DNA from: an uncultured Anaerolineae bacterium
GTDB taxonomy: Bacteria > Chloroflexota > Anaerolineae > J036 > Brachytrichaceae
Assembly (NCBI GenBank): GCA_938028725.1
Contig: CALIMH010000001.1
Span: 221,543-285,542, forward strand
Direction: 5' to 3'
DNA: 64,000 bases
Part shown: in pieces, positions 9,055 through 17,404 of the stretch
Layout: every line of letters begins with the position of its first letter
Numbering within the stretch: position 1 is the first letter of the stretch
Made by a program: the position numbers and the translations under genes
The notes under the pieces: generated by a model
The model's input: the letters and a program-made list of their open reading frames with translations, nothing else
The model's database searches: none
What the model was told of the DNA's origin: nothing

Positions 9055-9987
9055 ATGGTGTTGAAGAGTGTTACACTGACTTGCCGTCTGTTTTGGGCAA
9101 CTGTCAGAGCAGTGCTGGCTGCCTGCCTGAGTGGGCGACAGCTACTGTGCCGGGCAGGCTTGGTGCTCGGGTTGTTGCTCAGTAGCGCTTGTGGTGCAGA
9201 TGTGGCGCTGCAACCGGCTGTCTCAACAATGGTCGTGCCTGTGCCGGTTGCCGTAGCCACACACACTCCACCGCCGCCTACATCCACTTTGGCTGCTCGC
9301 AGTGGTCAATGGTATGCGGTGGCGGATGGAATTGAATACACGATGCTGGAGGCAGCAGCAGAGGGCCGGCGCGAGTGGATGACCGTGGTGCGATTACGAC
9401 CGCATCTGGTGCGCTTTCGTGTGTGGTATGAGCCGCAGAAACCACTGCGGGTGCGCCAATGGCAGCAGCGCACCGGTGCAGTGGTAGTGGTGAACGGCGG
9501 TTTTTTTGACGAGCGCTATCGTGCCACAGCGTTGGTGATTGCCGACGGCGTCGTCTTTGGGCGCAGCTACCGTGGCTTTGGTGGCATGTTCGCTGTGCGC
9601 GATGACGGCACGCCCTCGATCGTGTGGCTGCGTGAGCAGGGCTATCGCGCGAACCCGCGCATTGTGCAGGCCGTACAAGGCTTTCCTATGCTGGTGCAGG
9701 ATGGCAAGGCGATCAAAGGATTTGAGGACGTGGGCCGGCAGAGCAGGCGCACCTTTGTCGCGCTTGACAGGCAGGGGAATGTGTTGCTGGGCGTCACCTA
9801 CCTAGCCCAGTGGACGCTCACTGATTTGGCTGTTTATCTGGCCCGTTCCTCGTTTGACGTTCAGCAGGCGGTCAACCTGGATGGCGGTGGGTCGTCGGGG
9901 TTGTGGCTTCGCTCACCGTTTGAAGGAGTCTCAATGGATTCGCTGGACCCTGTGCCGGCAGTGATCGCAGTGACGCCGATAAAGTGA
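9055..9987 (+). CDS. Phosphodiester glycosidase (NAGPA/DUF2233 family) lipoprotein
   Basis: The exported part carries a lipobox (LLLSSAC) followed by a Pro/Thr-rich spacer and a domain with the family hallmarks VVVVNGGFFD, RTFVALDRQGN and AVNLDGGGSSGLW. The family includes the enzyme that uncovers mannose 6-phosphate and bacterial exopolysaccharide phosphodiester glycosidases; the substrate here is unknown. The start is uncertain. The frame is open from a GTG at 8932, next to a -10-like box, but that leaves about 85 residues before the lipobox. I use the ATG at 9055; a later GTG is possible. It converges with rsmD. Confidence 0.8.
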   Translation: MVLKSVTLTCRLFWATVRAVLAACLSGRQLLCRAGLVLGLLLSSACGADVALQPAVSTMVVPVPVAVATHTPPPPTSTLAARSGQWYAVADGIEYTMLEAAAEGRREWMTVVRLRPHLVRFRVWYEPQKPLRVRQWQQRTGAVVVVNGGFFDERYRATALVIADGVVFGRSYRGFGGMFAVRDDGTPSIVWLREQGYRANPRIVQAVQGFPMLVQDGKAIKGFEDVGRQSRRTFVALDRQGNVLLGVTYLAQWTLTDLAVYLARSSFDVQQAVNLDGGGSSGLWLRSPFEGVSMDSLDPVPAVIAVTPIK

Positions 9988-9995
9988 CAGGCACT

Positions 9996-10544
9996 TTACA
10001 GGCGGCTGTAGAACAGCAGCATGGTTTTGCCATAACGCCGCTGGTCATCAAGCATGAGTTGGTCCAGCGCAACTGGTGTGAACTCGCGCGGGTCAATCTG
10101 CACAATCACTGTGCCGTTATCTGCTAACCAGCCGATGTGCTCGTCTATCGTGAGTAGAGCGCGCAGCCAGATGCCGCGATACTGTGGCGGGGCGACGTAG
10201 ATGAAATCGAAAGGTTGGTCAGGCTGTGCACGCAGAAACTCAAGGGCGTCGTAGCGCAGTACTCGAGCGCGCTCGGAAAGTCCACAAATTGCCAAGTTGT
10301 GCTGAATGGTGCGGACGGCGAGCGGCTCAATGTCAAGGAACACCACTTCGCGCGCGCCACGGCTGAGCGCCTCGATGCCCACTGCGCCGGTGCCTGCAAA
10401 GAGGTCGAGCCAGCGGCTGTCGCGCACGTCGCCCATCAGGATGTTGAAAATCGCTTGCTTGGCGCGATCTGTGATCGGGCGCGTGAGGTTGCCGGGGACA
10501 CTTTGGAGTTTACGGCCTTTGGCGCTGCCGCTGTTGACCTGCAT
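9996..10544 (-). CDS. rsmD: 16S rRNA (guanine(966)-N2)-methyltransferase
   Basis: This 182-residue SAM-dependent methyltransferase belongs to the RsmD family, which modifies G966 in the small-subunit rRNA. It begins with the typical substrate-contacting N-terminus (SGSAKGRKL, TRPITDRAKQAIFNIL) and has SAM motif LDLFAGTGAVGIEALSRGA. Motif IV reads VAPPQY in place of DPPY, a variant I believe occurs in related sequences. Length is normal. It lies three bases after the histidine phosphatase gene on the same strand. Confidence 0.9.
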   Translation of the reverse strand: MQVNSGSAKGRKLQSVPGNLTRPITDRAKQAIFNILMGDVRDSRWLDLFAGTGAVGIEALSRGAREVVFLDIEPLAVRTIQHNLAICGLSERARVLRYDALEFLRAQPDQPFDFIYVAPPQYRGIWLRALLTIDEHIGWLADNGTVIVQIDPREFTPVALDQLMLDDQRRYGKTMLLFYSRL

Positions 10545-10547
10545 GAG

Positions 10548-11060
10548 CTACACTGCTATCAGCTGAGGCCGAAAGACAAGTTCGGCTTGCCAGGTGCCGG
10601 CCTCTCGCTTCAGTTCCCAAACGCCAGCAGTGGGAGCGCAGTTGCCATTGTCGAATGTAAACGAGGCCAGGTCCAGGTTTGGAGCAAGGTATTGCAGCGC
10701 TGCTCGAATAGGAGACCCGTGTGTCACAAAGGCAACGCATCGCCATCTGGTGCTTGTTGCGACCTCATCTATTGCCTGCTGCATGCGCTTGTGAACTTGT
10801 GCGAACTCCTCGTCAAAGCGGTGCTCGGCCAGCCGTTCGTCAACAGTGCAGCCGAGCCCCAAATGCTCAGCGATGATGCGCGCTGTCTGCATTGTGCGTT
10901 CCAGCGGCGAGGCGAACAAGTGCTCGATGCCGCTGCTTTCCAGAAATTGGGCAGCTGCCTGTGCTTCCAGTATGCCGCGCTCGGACAGTGGCGGTCCAGG
11001 CGGACGGTCGTAGGGGATGTGAGGTTGGTGCGCTGGGTGAGCGTGGCGAATCAAATACAT
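10548..11060 (-). CDS. Histidine phosphatase family protein
   Basis: This phosphoglycerate-mutase-like phosphatase begins MYLIRHAHP, with the RH of the catalytic RHG motif. It continues with SERGILEAQAAAQFL, ASPLERTMQTARII and the second catalytic His in VTHGSPIRAAL. The ATG at 11060 puts the RHA motif at the very N-terminus as usual; an ATG at 11069 and a farther start at 11105 exist, the last overlapping the upstream gene. Substrate unknown. It is probably transcribed with rsmD downstream and the small membrane protein upstream. Confidence 0.82.
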   Translation of the reverse strand: MYLIRHAHPAHQPHIPYDRPPGPPLSERGILEAQAAAQFLESSGIEHLFASPLERTMQTARIIAEHLGLGCTVDERLAEHRFDEEFAQVHKRMQQAIDEVATSTRWRCVAFVTHGSPIRAALQYLAPNLDLASFTFDNGNCAPTAGVWELKREAGTWQAELVFRPQLIAV

Positions 11061-11095
11061 GCAGAGCATAGCAAGGCTAAAGTCGTGGGTGTGTG

Positions 11096-11470
11096 CTACG
11101 GGCAAGCGCGGGTTGACTCCTGTATGCCACCTTTGGCGTTAAGCTCGTAGCACTTGCAGTAGCGCGCATCAGTGCTCAATGAGAGGCCGCCCTGCCAGTT
11201 CAGCACCAGCAGTTCGGAGCGGGCGCATTGCAGATGAGCCTCCGGCGCAGCGACTGGCTCGGTGCGCAACCAACCGATGCCGATAGGGCCGGTGCGCTCG
11301 CGGATCATCCACACGCGTGAGACGTGCAGCGGGTCGTCTGGGCTGATCTCAATCCCGTCGCTTACGCCCAAGTAGTACACGAAGCCGAACACAAATGGCG
11401 CCGAGAGCGAAAGGAAAGCAATGAAGCCGATGCCAACTCTCTCCAACCACAACCTCAACTTTCGGTTCAC
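11096..11470 (-). CDS. Small single-pass membrane protein, unknown function
   Basis: This 124-residue protein starts with a GTG preceded by a good Shine-Dalgarno (AGAGGAG). One membrane helix (VGIGFIAFLSLSAPFVFGFVYYLGV) near residues 12-36 is followed by an extracytoplasmic part with several Cys (CARSE, CKCYE, ACP). No family recognised. It precedes the histidine phosphatase on the same strand. Confidence 0.6.
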   Translation of the reverse strand: MNRKLRLWLERVGIGFIAFLSLSAPFVFGFVYYLGVSDGIEISPDDPLHVSRVWMIRERTGPIGIGWLRTEPVAAPEAHLQCARSELLVLNWQGGLSLSTDARYCKCYELNAKGGIQESTRACP

Positions 11471-11660
11471 AGGAGACTCCTCTGGATTGTGTCGGCAACG
11501 CTGGGCAGTTTGTGACCTGTGACGTTGCCGGAGCGAAATGAGAGTATAACCAATGGCTTCAGCTCATCTGCGAGGGTGCTGTGGCGCCTCTCAGTGTTCC
11601 CTTCCGACTGCTCGCCAAGTGCAAGTAGTTGGCAGTAAGATGGTAGGGGAGCATTGTGCT

Positions 11661-12107
11661 ATGGAACAGGAGAAGCACCATGTGTTCGTGAGATGGCAAG
11701 GTGGACGCACGCTGACATTCGACGGATTCACGCACAGTGGTTATCGCCTCATGCTGGATGCAGCACCGCCACTGGGCCAAGGGGAAGGCGCGCGCCCTAT
11801 GGAGTTGTTGATCACCGGCTTGGCCGGATGCACTGCGATGGATGTGCTCTCCATTCTGTGGAAGAAGCGTGAGCCTGTGCAAGGTTTTGAGGTACACGTG
11901 GAGGGCGTGCGCGCAACAGAGCATCCGCGCGTTTACGTGGAGATCGAAGTGCTGTATCGCGTCTTCGGTGAGGTAAGTGTGGATTCGGTGGAGCGCGCTA
12001 TCCAGCTCTCAGTGGAGAAGTATTGCGGCGCCAACGCAATGCTGCGCGAGGTCGCCCACATCACACACCGCTACGAGATTCTCGCTGCATCTCAGGCGGC
12101 TACGTAG
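11661..12107 (+). CDS. OsmC/Ohr-family protein
   Basis: OsmC-type proteins are thiol peroxidases acting on organic hydroperoxides, though many members are uncharacterised. The body has the family's two reactive Cys positions: LLITGLAGCTAMDVLS and VEKYCGANAMLREV, ending THRYEI. I choose the ATG at 11661 (MEQEKHHVFVRWQGG); the frame is open from 11553, but the extra 36 residues look non-conserved. It stands alone before the CBS gene on the same strand. Confidence 0.82.
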   Translation: MEQEKHHVFVRWQGGRTLTFDGFTHSGYRLMLDAAPPLGQGEGARPMELLITGLAGCTAMDVLSILWKKREPVQGFEVHVEGVRATEHPRVYVEIEVLYRVFGEVSVDSVERAIQLSVEKYCGANAMLREVAHITHRYEILAASQAAT

Positions 12108-12142
12108 CCGCTTATATCCGATAATTTCAGGCAACGGGACTG

Positions 12143-12700
12143 ATGATGACTATGATGACTGTGCGAGATGCGATGCACGTTGGTGTGGAGTGCTGTGACT
12201 CCTCCACCACTGTGCGCGACGCGGCGCGCATGATGCACGAAAAGGGGCTGCGCTCGCTGGTGGTGATTGACTTTGACTGTGCGTTGGCAGGCATTATCTC
12301 CGAGACCGATATCGTCGCACATCGGCTGGTTCACAGCAGTGATAAGCCATGGGAACAGATGACGGTCGGTGAGATTATGACCAGCCGCGTGCTCACAGTC
12401 ACGCCGGACACACCACTGCAGGAAGCCGCCCGCATCCTCATTGATCACCGCATCCATCGCTTGGTGGTAGCTGAGCCAGACGACATGTGCAAGCCTATCG
12501 GCATCCTCTCGATGGGCGATCTGATGCGCTACGTGATGCGCTTGGAAGGAGGGGGAGAGATTGCTTCACCGGCAAAAGCGCCCAAGAGTCTCAAAACTCG
12601 CCGCACACAGCAACAGAAGAAGCGAACTACTAAAACTGCACGCCCACGCAAGACGAAGCAGGCTGCTCACACAAAGGCGCGCCGAAGCTACCCATCATAA
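12143..12700 (+). CDS. CBS-pair protein with Lys/Arg-rich tail
   Basis: Residues 1-135 form a tandem CBS pair (VRDAMHVG...GIISETDIV and VGEIMTSRVLTV...GILSMGDLMRYV), a module that usually binds adenine nucleotides and senses energy state. The last 40-45 residues are a basic Lys/Arg/Thr/Ala tail (KTRRTQQQKKRTTKTARPRK) like histone H1-type or DNA-binding tails. It begins with clustered ATG codons (MMTMMTVRDAM). A strong bidirectional terminator follows at once. A nucleic-acid-binding role for the tail is inference. Confidence 0.8.
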   Translation: MMTMMTVRDAMHVGVECCDSSTTVRDAARMMHEKGLRSLVVIDFDCALAGIISETDIVAHRLVHSSDKPWEQMTVGEIMTSRVLTVTPDTPLQEAARILIDHRIHRLVVAEPDDMCKPIGILSMGDLMRYVMRLEGGGEIASPAKAPKSLKTRRTQQQKKRTTKTARPRKTKQAAHTKARRSYPS

Positions 12701-12702
12701 AG

Positions 12703-12733
12703 AGCAACCTCTGACCTTTGGTCAGAGGTTGCT
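12703..12733. terminator. Bidirectional Rho-independent terminator
   Basis: A perfect 14-bp inverted repeat (AGCAACCTCTGACC and its complement) with a 3-nt loop sits between the convergent CBS and sdhB genes. It can fold on either strand. Confidence 0.85.
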
Positions 12734-12746
12734 TCACACGGTTTGC

Positions 12747-13463
12747 TCAAGCGATCACACCCGTGCGGATGGCCTCTTTCACTTCGCCGATGGCTTTTGT
12801 CACCTGAATCCCACGCGGGCAGGCTTCAGTGCAGTTGAAGACAGTGCGGCAACGCCATACGCCGTCCTGGTCGCTTAGGATGCGCAGGCGCTCCTCAGCA
12901 GCTTGGTCACGGCTGTCGAAGATGAAGCGGTGTGCCTGGACGATCGCAGCCGGCCCAACATACTGCCCGCGCGCCCAGAAGGAGGGGCAGCTTGTGGTGC
13001 AGCAGGCGCATAGGATGCATTTGGTGGTGTCATCGTAGCGTGCGCGATCTTCGGGGGACTGCAGCCGCTCGCGTCCATTCTCCGGCAACGGGTCGTTGTT
13101 CACCAAGTAGGGCATGATGGCACGATAGTGGGCGAAGAAAGGCTCCATGTCCACGATGAGGTCCTTCATCACTGGCAGCCCAAGAATCGGCTCAACGGTG
13201 ATCGTGTCACCATCTTTCGCCACGTCCTTAATCAGCGCTTTGCAGGCCAGCATGTTGCGCCCGTTGATGCGCATGGCATCGCTGCCACAGATGCCGTGTG
13301 CACAGCTACGCCGCAGTGCCAGCGTGCCGTCTATGCTCCACTTGACCTCGTGCAGCGCGTCTAGCACACGATCAGTGGGTTCTACGTCAACGGTGTAAGT
13401 CTCCCAGTGCGGCTTTGCGTCTCGCTCTGGGTCAAAGCGCTTGATCTTCAAGTTGACCTTCAT
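12747..13463 (-). CDS. sdhB: Succinate dehydrogenase/fumarate reductase iron-sulfur subunit
   Basis: SdhB carries electrons from the flavoprotein to the membrane anchor. The ferredoxin domain has CAHGICGSD...C for the [2Fe-2S] centre; Asp at the third ligand also occurs in E. coli SdhB. The C-terminal domain has CILCACCTTSCP and CRTVFNCTEACPRGI for the [4Fe-4S] and [3Fe-4S] centres. I choose ATG at 13463 because GAAGGAGAG lies just upstream; the frame is open farther 5' into the end of sdhA. It follows sdhA by 32 nt. No anchor gene is adjacent. Confidence 0.95.
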   Translation of the reverse strand: MKVNLKIKRFDPERDAKPHWETYTVDVEPTDRVLDALHEVKWSIDGTLALRRSCAHGICGSDAMRINGRNMLACKALIKDVAKDGDTITVEPILGLPVMKDLIVDMEPFFAHYRAIMPYLVNNDPLPENGRERLQSPEDRARYDDTTKCILCACCTTSCPSFWARGQYVGPAAIVQAHRFIFDSRDQAAEERLRILSDQDGVWRCRTVFNCTEACPRGIQVTKAIGEVKEAIRTGVIA

Positions 13464-13495
13464 CACGCAGCTCTCCTTCAGTCTCAAGCCAAGCG

Positions 13496-15271
13496 TCAGT
13501 ATTTGCGTTCTTGGGGCGGGATGCGGGTAATGCGCACTGGCTTGCTGCGGATCTCCAGTTTTCCGTTTTTCCACACCATCGAGTGGCGCAGGAAGTTCAC
13601 GTCGTCGCGCTCGGGGTAGTCCTCACGGTAGTGAGCGCCTCGGCTCTCCTGACGCCACAAAGCGCTGAAGGCGGTGACTTCTGCCAGCGCCAGCAAGTTG
13701 CCCAGCTCCCATGTTTCCATCAAGTCGGTGTTCCAGCGATAGCTCTTGTCTTCCACGCGCACGCGTTTGAAGCGCTCTTGCAGCTCGTGGATGGTGTCGA
13801 TTGCCTCCTCGAGGCCGCTGCCGGTGCGATATACGCCCACGTGGTCGTCCATTGTTTGTTGCAGTGCCTTGCGGATGGCGCTGGGGCGCTCGGTGCCATC
13901 GTTGTTGCGGAGCGCGTCCAGCTCGGATTGGGCTTTGCGCGCGGCGGCGTCGTGGTTGATCGGTCGGAAGGAGGCGCTGCGGGCGTATTCGGCCATGCGC
14001 AGGCCGCCGCGCTTGCCGAACACTACCAGGTCCACCAGGGAGTTGGTGCCGAGTCGGTTAGCGCCATGTACGCTCACGCAGGCTACTTCGCCGGCTGCGT
14101 ATAGCCCCTCGACGATGCGGCCGGTCTCGTCCATAAGCACCTCCGTGTCGTTGTTGGTTGGGATGCCCCCCATGGCGTAGTGCGCGGTCGGCTGAATCGG
14201 CACCGGCTCCTTGATCGGGTCAATCCCCTGATACACGCGCGCGAACTCGATGATGTCCGGCAGGCGCGTCTCTAAGTAGTGAGCGTCCACTCGTTTGGGG
14301 TTGCCGTCCTCCTCGAAGTAGCGATTGATCACTTCTGGGCGAAAGTCCAGATACACGTAGTCCTTGCCGTCTATGCCGCGGCCTTCGCGGATTTCCTTGT
14401 AGATGTAGCGTGAGCAAATGTCGCGTGGTGCGAGGTCTTTTAAGGTTGGCATGTAGCGCGCCATGAAGCGCTCGCCCTTGCCATTGATGAAGACGGCGCC
14501 TTCGCCGCGCGCGGCCTCGCTGAGCAGGATGCCCAGTTTGTAGACGCCGGTGGGGTGAAACTGGAAGAACTCCATGTCTTCCAGCGGCAAGCCACGGCGC
14601 AGGATGGTCGCTGGAAGGTCACCGGTGAGCGAATGTGCGTTGCTGGTTACCTTCCACATCTTGCCGAAGCCGCCGGTGGCGATGAGCGTGGCCTTGGAAT
14701 GGAAGACGTGTATCTCGCCAGTGGCGAGCTGGACAGCCACCGCGCCGTTACACCTGCCATCCTCAATCAGCAAGTCCAAGACTTGGAACTCGTCGAAGAA
14801 TTTGACGTTGTTCTTGATGCAATTCTGGTAGAGCGTCTGCAAGATCATGTGGCCGGTGCGGTCAGCAGCGTGACAGGCGCGCATCACGGGCTTCTTGGTG
14901 ATGTTGTTGGTGTGGCCGCCGAAGCGGCGTTGGCTGATTTTGCCGTCGGGCGTGCGGTCGAAGGGCAGCCCCATGTGCTCAAGGTCAATCACTGCGTCAA
15001 TCGCCTCGCGGCACATGATGTCCACCGCGTCTTGATCGCAGAGGAAGTCACCGCCCTTGATGGTGTCGTAAGCGTGCCATTCCCAGTGATCCTCCTCTAA
15101 GTTGCCGAGGGCAGCGCTGATGCCGCCTTGGGCAGTGCCTGTGTGTGAGCGGGTGGGATAGAGCTTGCTAATCACGGCTGTGTTAACCGACTTACTGGCA
15201 TAGAGCGCGGCCATTAACCCTGCGCCGCCAGCTCCGATGACCAAAGCGTCAAACTGGTGATACTGTGGCAT
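13496..15271 (-). CDS. sdhA: Succinate dehydrogenase/fumarate reductase flavoprotein subunit
   Basis: SdhA oxidises succinate using covalently bound FAD. The sequence has the Rossmann motif VIGAGGAGLMAALYA, the FAD-attachment region SHTGTAQGGISAALGN, and active-site stretches HPTGVY, EAARGEGA and VHGANRLGTNSLVDLVVFG. The length of about 590 residues is typical. Two ATGs compete: GAGG touches the ATG at 15280, but its spacing suits the ATG at 15271 (MPQYHQFDALVIG), which I prefer. The gene upstream on the same strand is an unrelated membrane protein. Confidence 0.96.
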   Translation of the reverse strand: MPQYHQFDALVIGAGGAGLMAALYASKSVNTAVISKLYPTRSHTGTAQGGISAALGNLEEDHWEWHAYDTIKGGDFLCDQDAVDIMCREAIDAVIDLEHMGLPFDRTPDGKISQRRFGGHTNNITKKPVMRACHAADRTGHMILQTLYQNCIKNNVKFFDEFQVLDLLIEDGRCNGAVAVQLATGEIHVFHSKATLIATGGFGKMWKVTSNAHSLTGDLPATILRRGLPLEDMEFFQFHPTGVYKLGILLSEAARGEGAVFINGKGERFMARYMPTLKDLAPRDICSRYIYKEIREGRGIDGKDYVYLDFRPEVINRYFEEDGNPKRVDAHYLETRLPDIIEFARVYQGIDPIKEPVPIQPTAHYAMGGIPTNNDTEVLMDETGRIVEGLYAAGEVACVSVHGANRLGTNSLVDLVVFGKRGGLRMAEYARSASFRPINHDAAARKAQSELDALRNNDGTERPSAIRKALQQTMDDHVGVYRTGSGLEEAIDTIHELQERFKRVRVEDKSYRWNTDLMETWELGNLLALAEVTAFSALWRQESRGAHYREDYPERDDVNFLRHSMVWKNGKLEIRSKPVRITRIPPQERKY

Positions 15272-15340
15272 ACCAATCATCCTCGAGCTTTAGCGCCGAC
15301 CGCCTCTGAACAGAAGTTGGAGAGGCTTTGGGCGATGGAA

Positions 15341-17353
15341 CTACCTATCCATCGGCGCCTCGACAAGTAGCTGCTTACGTATTGTAACGATAGGCTGGCT
15401 CGGCGCAAGTGGCTTCACATACACGGCGTTTTTGCCTTGGTTAGGATCGAACAAGCTCAGCTCTAGCGTGTAGAAGCCGGGGGACAAGTCTGGTGATAGG
15501 GCTAGCCATGCTTCACTGTAAAACGCATCGCCGACGCGCCATTGCCAGCCTTCAAATGCTGGCAAATGGTCGAGCTGTGCGACTATCGCATCGTCACGAT
15601 TGCGCAGCTTCACAAAGGGGGCGAAATACCAAAACCAAAAAGGCTCTTCCGGCAACGCTTGAATCTGCCAGCTCTGAGTGATGGTGAGCACTTGGCCGGC
15701 CGCAACGCGATCGGTCACGTAGAGCGCTGTTTGTATCCAGCCGAGGTTGACGGCCAGCGGCTCGATGTTGGAGACAGGCGGTTTGCGCATGCGAAAGAGC
15801 GCCAGTTGCGCCGGCGTGCGGTCGGTGCGGTTCTGCCCTTGCAGCGAGGTTTGCCACACCAGTTCGGCATGGGCTGGCGGGTGGTCAACGCGGGTCGAGA
15901 TTACGCATGCGCCGCCCTGTGCGCCGACCAGCCAAGCCGCGCCCTGTTCAGTTTGCTTGTAAGTGGCTGGCCGCACTCGTTGAGAGATGCCGAGCAAGCT
16001 GATCAGCCAAGCTTCTGGTTCGTCGTTGCTGAGGACCATACACGCCCTGCGCGCTTCGTTTGCCAATGCCCGCTGCCATTTCAGCGGCAGCGCGTGCAAA
16101 CCATCGTGGTGCAACGGAAAGCGTTGCAACGTCTCCCTCTCCCCTTGTAAGTTCCAAGCCGATACGAGCGCGCAAGCAACAATGGCCGTGGCTGCTGCCA
16201 TGCTCAGAGTTGCGCGCCCCACCCTAAGCTGTGGCAGCTTCAGAGCACTCAAGCCAGCGCCGGCAAACACATAGGGAGCAGGCGAAGTGAGCGCCAAGTA
16301 AAACACGTGCACTTTCCAGGACGGCATGATCACGTTGCTTATCACCAGTGCGCTGAGCGTCGGCAGCGCTGACCACATGAGCAGATGCCGATCGGTGGAG
16401 GTGCCGCGGGTCGCTAATGCAGCTATCCCGAAGATCATCAGCATTTCAATAACCCCTGCGCGAGCGTCACTCAGTTGATCGCGCAGGGAGAAAAGCCAGG
16501 TGTCGGGTTCTACGAAAGTGTTCTCGAAGTCGCGCCCACTGGCGATGCGCAACAAGTGGCTGATTGGGTCAAGGTTGACCTGGCTGCTGGCAGTTACCTC
16601 GTTGTAAGCGTAGGGATTGGTCAGCGTTTGTTCAAGCGAGACGCCCTCGACCCTCAGCGCAGCGAAGTAGGCCATGCCGCTGAGCACGCAAACACCCAAT
16701 CCCAACAGGACAGTGCGGCGTATCGCTGTGCCAAGTGCGCGCCATTGTGTGAGCAGTGCGCTCAACAATTGAGCTGCCAAGCCAAATGCCGGCAGGTAAG
16801 TCTGCATCGCTGCTGCGATAAGCACATAGGCCGCGAGCAGATGGTTACGACGCCGCTGGACCAGGCCGTTCAGTGTCAACCAGCATGCGAGGGCGGACAT
16901 TCCCTCCAATGTGCCTTGCAGCCAAGCGCCGCGCGCAACCCAGATCATCCAAGGGCTGGTAGCTGCCAGAAGGCCAGCACCAAGCGCGGCGATGCGCCCA
17001 CCGATACGCTGTGCGATGCTCATGGCTACGACCACCACCAACACGTTGTTCAGCGCGTTGAGCGCTGTAGCTGAGTAGGGGTCCGCGTCCAAAGCTGACA
17101 GGAGCGCGTAGAAGATGCTTGCGCCGATGGGGTTGGGCAGATTGATGCTGGCTTGAAGCCCCAACATGGGCAGGTCGGGTAAGCGGCCTTCTGCGATAGC
17201 ATCGCGGATGAGGATGCCAAGCCCATGAGGAACAGCGCGGTCGAGGTTCTGTCGCGTGTAGTGCAGATGGTCCAGTCGTAACAGCAGTGCAAGCCAAAGA
17301 ATCAGCACAACAAGCGGCCAGCAGGGGCCTTGCTGGGATCGCAAGAAGCGCAT
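15341..17353 (-). CDS. Multi-pass membrane protein, GT-C (GT39/ArnT-like) glycosyltransferase candidate
   Basis: This 670-residue protein has roughly 10-12 hydrophobic segments in its first two thirds and a soluble beta-rich C-terminal domain. The early loop LDHLHYTRQNLDRAVPHG and the membrane pattern resemble GT-C transferases that use polyprenyl-phosphate sugars, but a clear catalytic signature is not visible, so the family call is tentative. The ATG at 17353 is preceded by TAAGAT 8 nt away and no Shine-Dalgarno. It is divergent from clpX across 51 bp and lies upstream of sdhA on the same strand. Confidence 0.6.
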   Translation of the reverse strand: MRFLRSQQGPCWPLVVLILWLALLLRLDHLHYTRQNLDRAVPHGLGILIRDAIAEGRLPDLPMLGLQASINLPNPIGASIFYALLSALDADPYSATALNALNNVLVVVVAMSIAQRIGGRIAALGAGLLAATSPWMIWVARGAWLQGTLEGMSALACWLTLNGLVQRRRNHLLAAYVLIAAAMQTYLPAFGLAAQLLSALLTQWRALGTAIRRTVLLGLGVCVLSGMAYFAALRVEGVSLEQTLTNPYAYNEVTASSQVNLDPISHLLRIASGRDFENTFVEPDTWLFSLRDQLSDARAGVIEMLMIFGIAALATRGTSTDRHLLMWSALPTLSALVISNVIMPSWKVHVFYLALTSPAPYVFAGAGLSALKLPQLRVGRATLSMAAATAIVACALVSAWNLQGERETLQRFPLHHDGLHALPLKWQRALANEARRACMVLSNDEPEAWLISLLGISQRVRPATYKQTEQGAAWLVGAQGGACVISTRVDHPPAHAELVWQTSLQGQNRTDRTPAQLALFRMRKPPVSNIEPLAVNLGWIQTALYVTDRVAAGQVLTITQSWQIQALPEEPFWFWYFAPFVKLRNRDDAIVAQLDHLPAFEGWQWRVGDAFYSEAWLALSPDLSPGFYTLELSLFDPNQGKNAVYVKPLAPSQPIVTIRKQLLVEAPMDR

Positions 17354-17361
17354 TAAAGGGG

Positions 17362-17367
17362 ATCTTA
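17362..17367 (-). promoter_or_regulatory. -10 box of a probable leaderless gene (GT-C-like protein)
   Basis: TAAGAT on the minus strand is followed by 8 nt and the ATG at 17353. No Shine-Dalgarno lies between. Confidence 0.5.
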
Positions 17368-17392
17368 CTGAGCGCTGAGCTCACAGGTTGAG

Positions 17393-17398
17393 TATGAT
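17393..17398 (+). promoter_or_regulatory. -10 box of probable leaderless clpX
   Basis: TATGAT is followed by 6 nt and the clpX ATG, leaving no room for a Shine-Dalgarno. Confidence 0.5.
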
Positions 17399-17404
17399 TG
17401 CGCC

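Noticed and set aside
10215..11150. A 311-codon plus-strand frame across rsmD and the phosphatase
   Set aside because: Both minus-strand genes have clear family motifs; this frame has none.
15302..15326. GCCTCT/AGAGGC inverted repeat before sdhA
   Set aside because: Six-base stem with a 13-nt loop and no T-tract; too weak to call a terminator.
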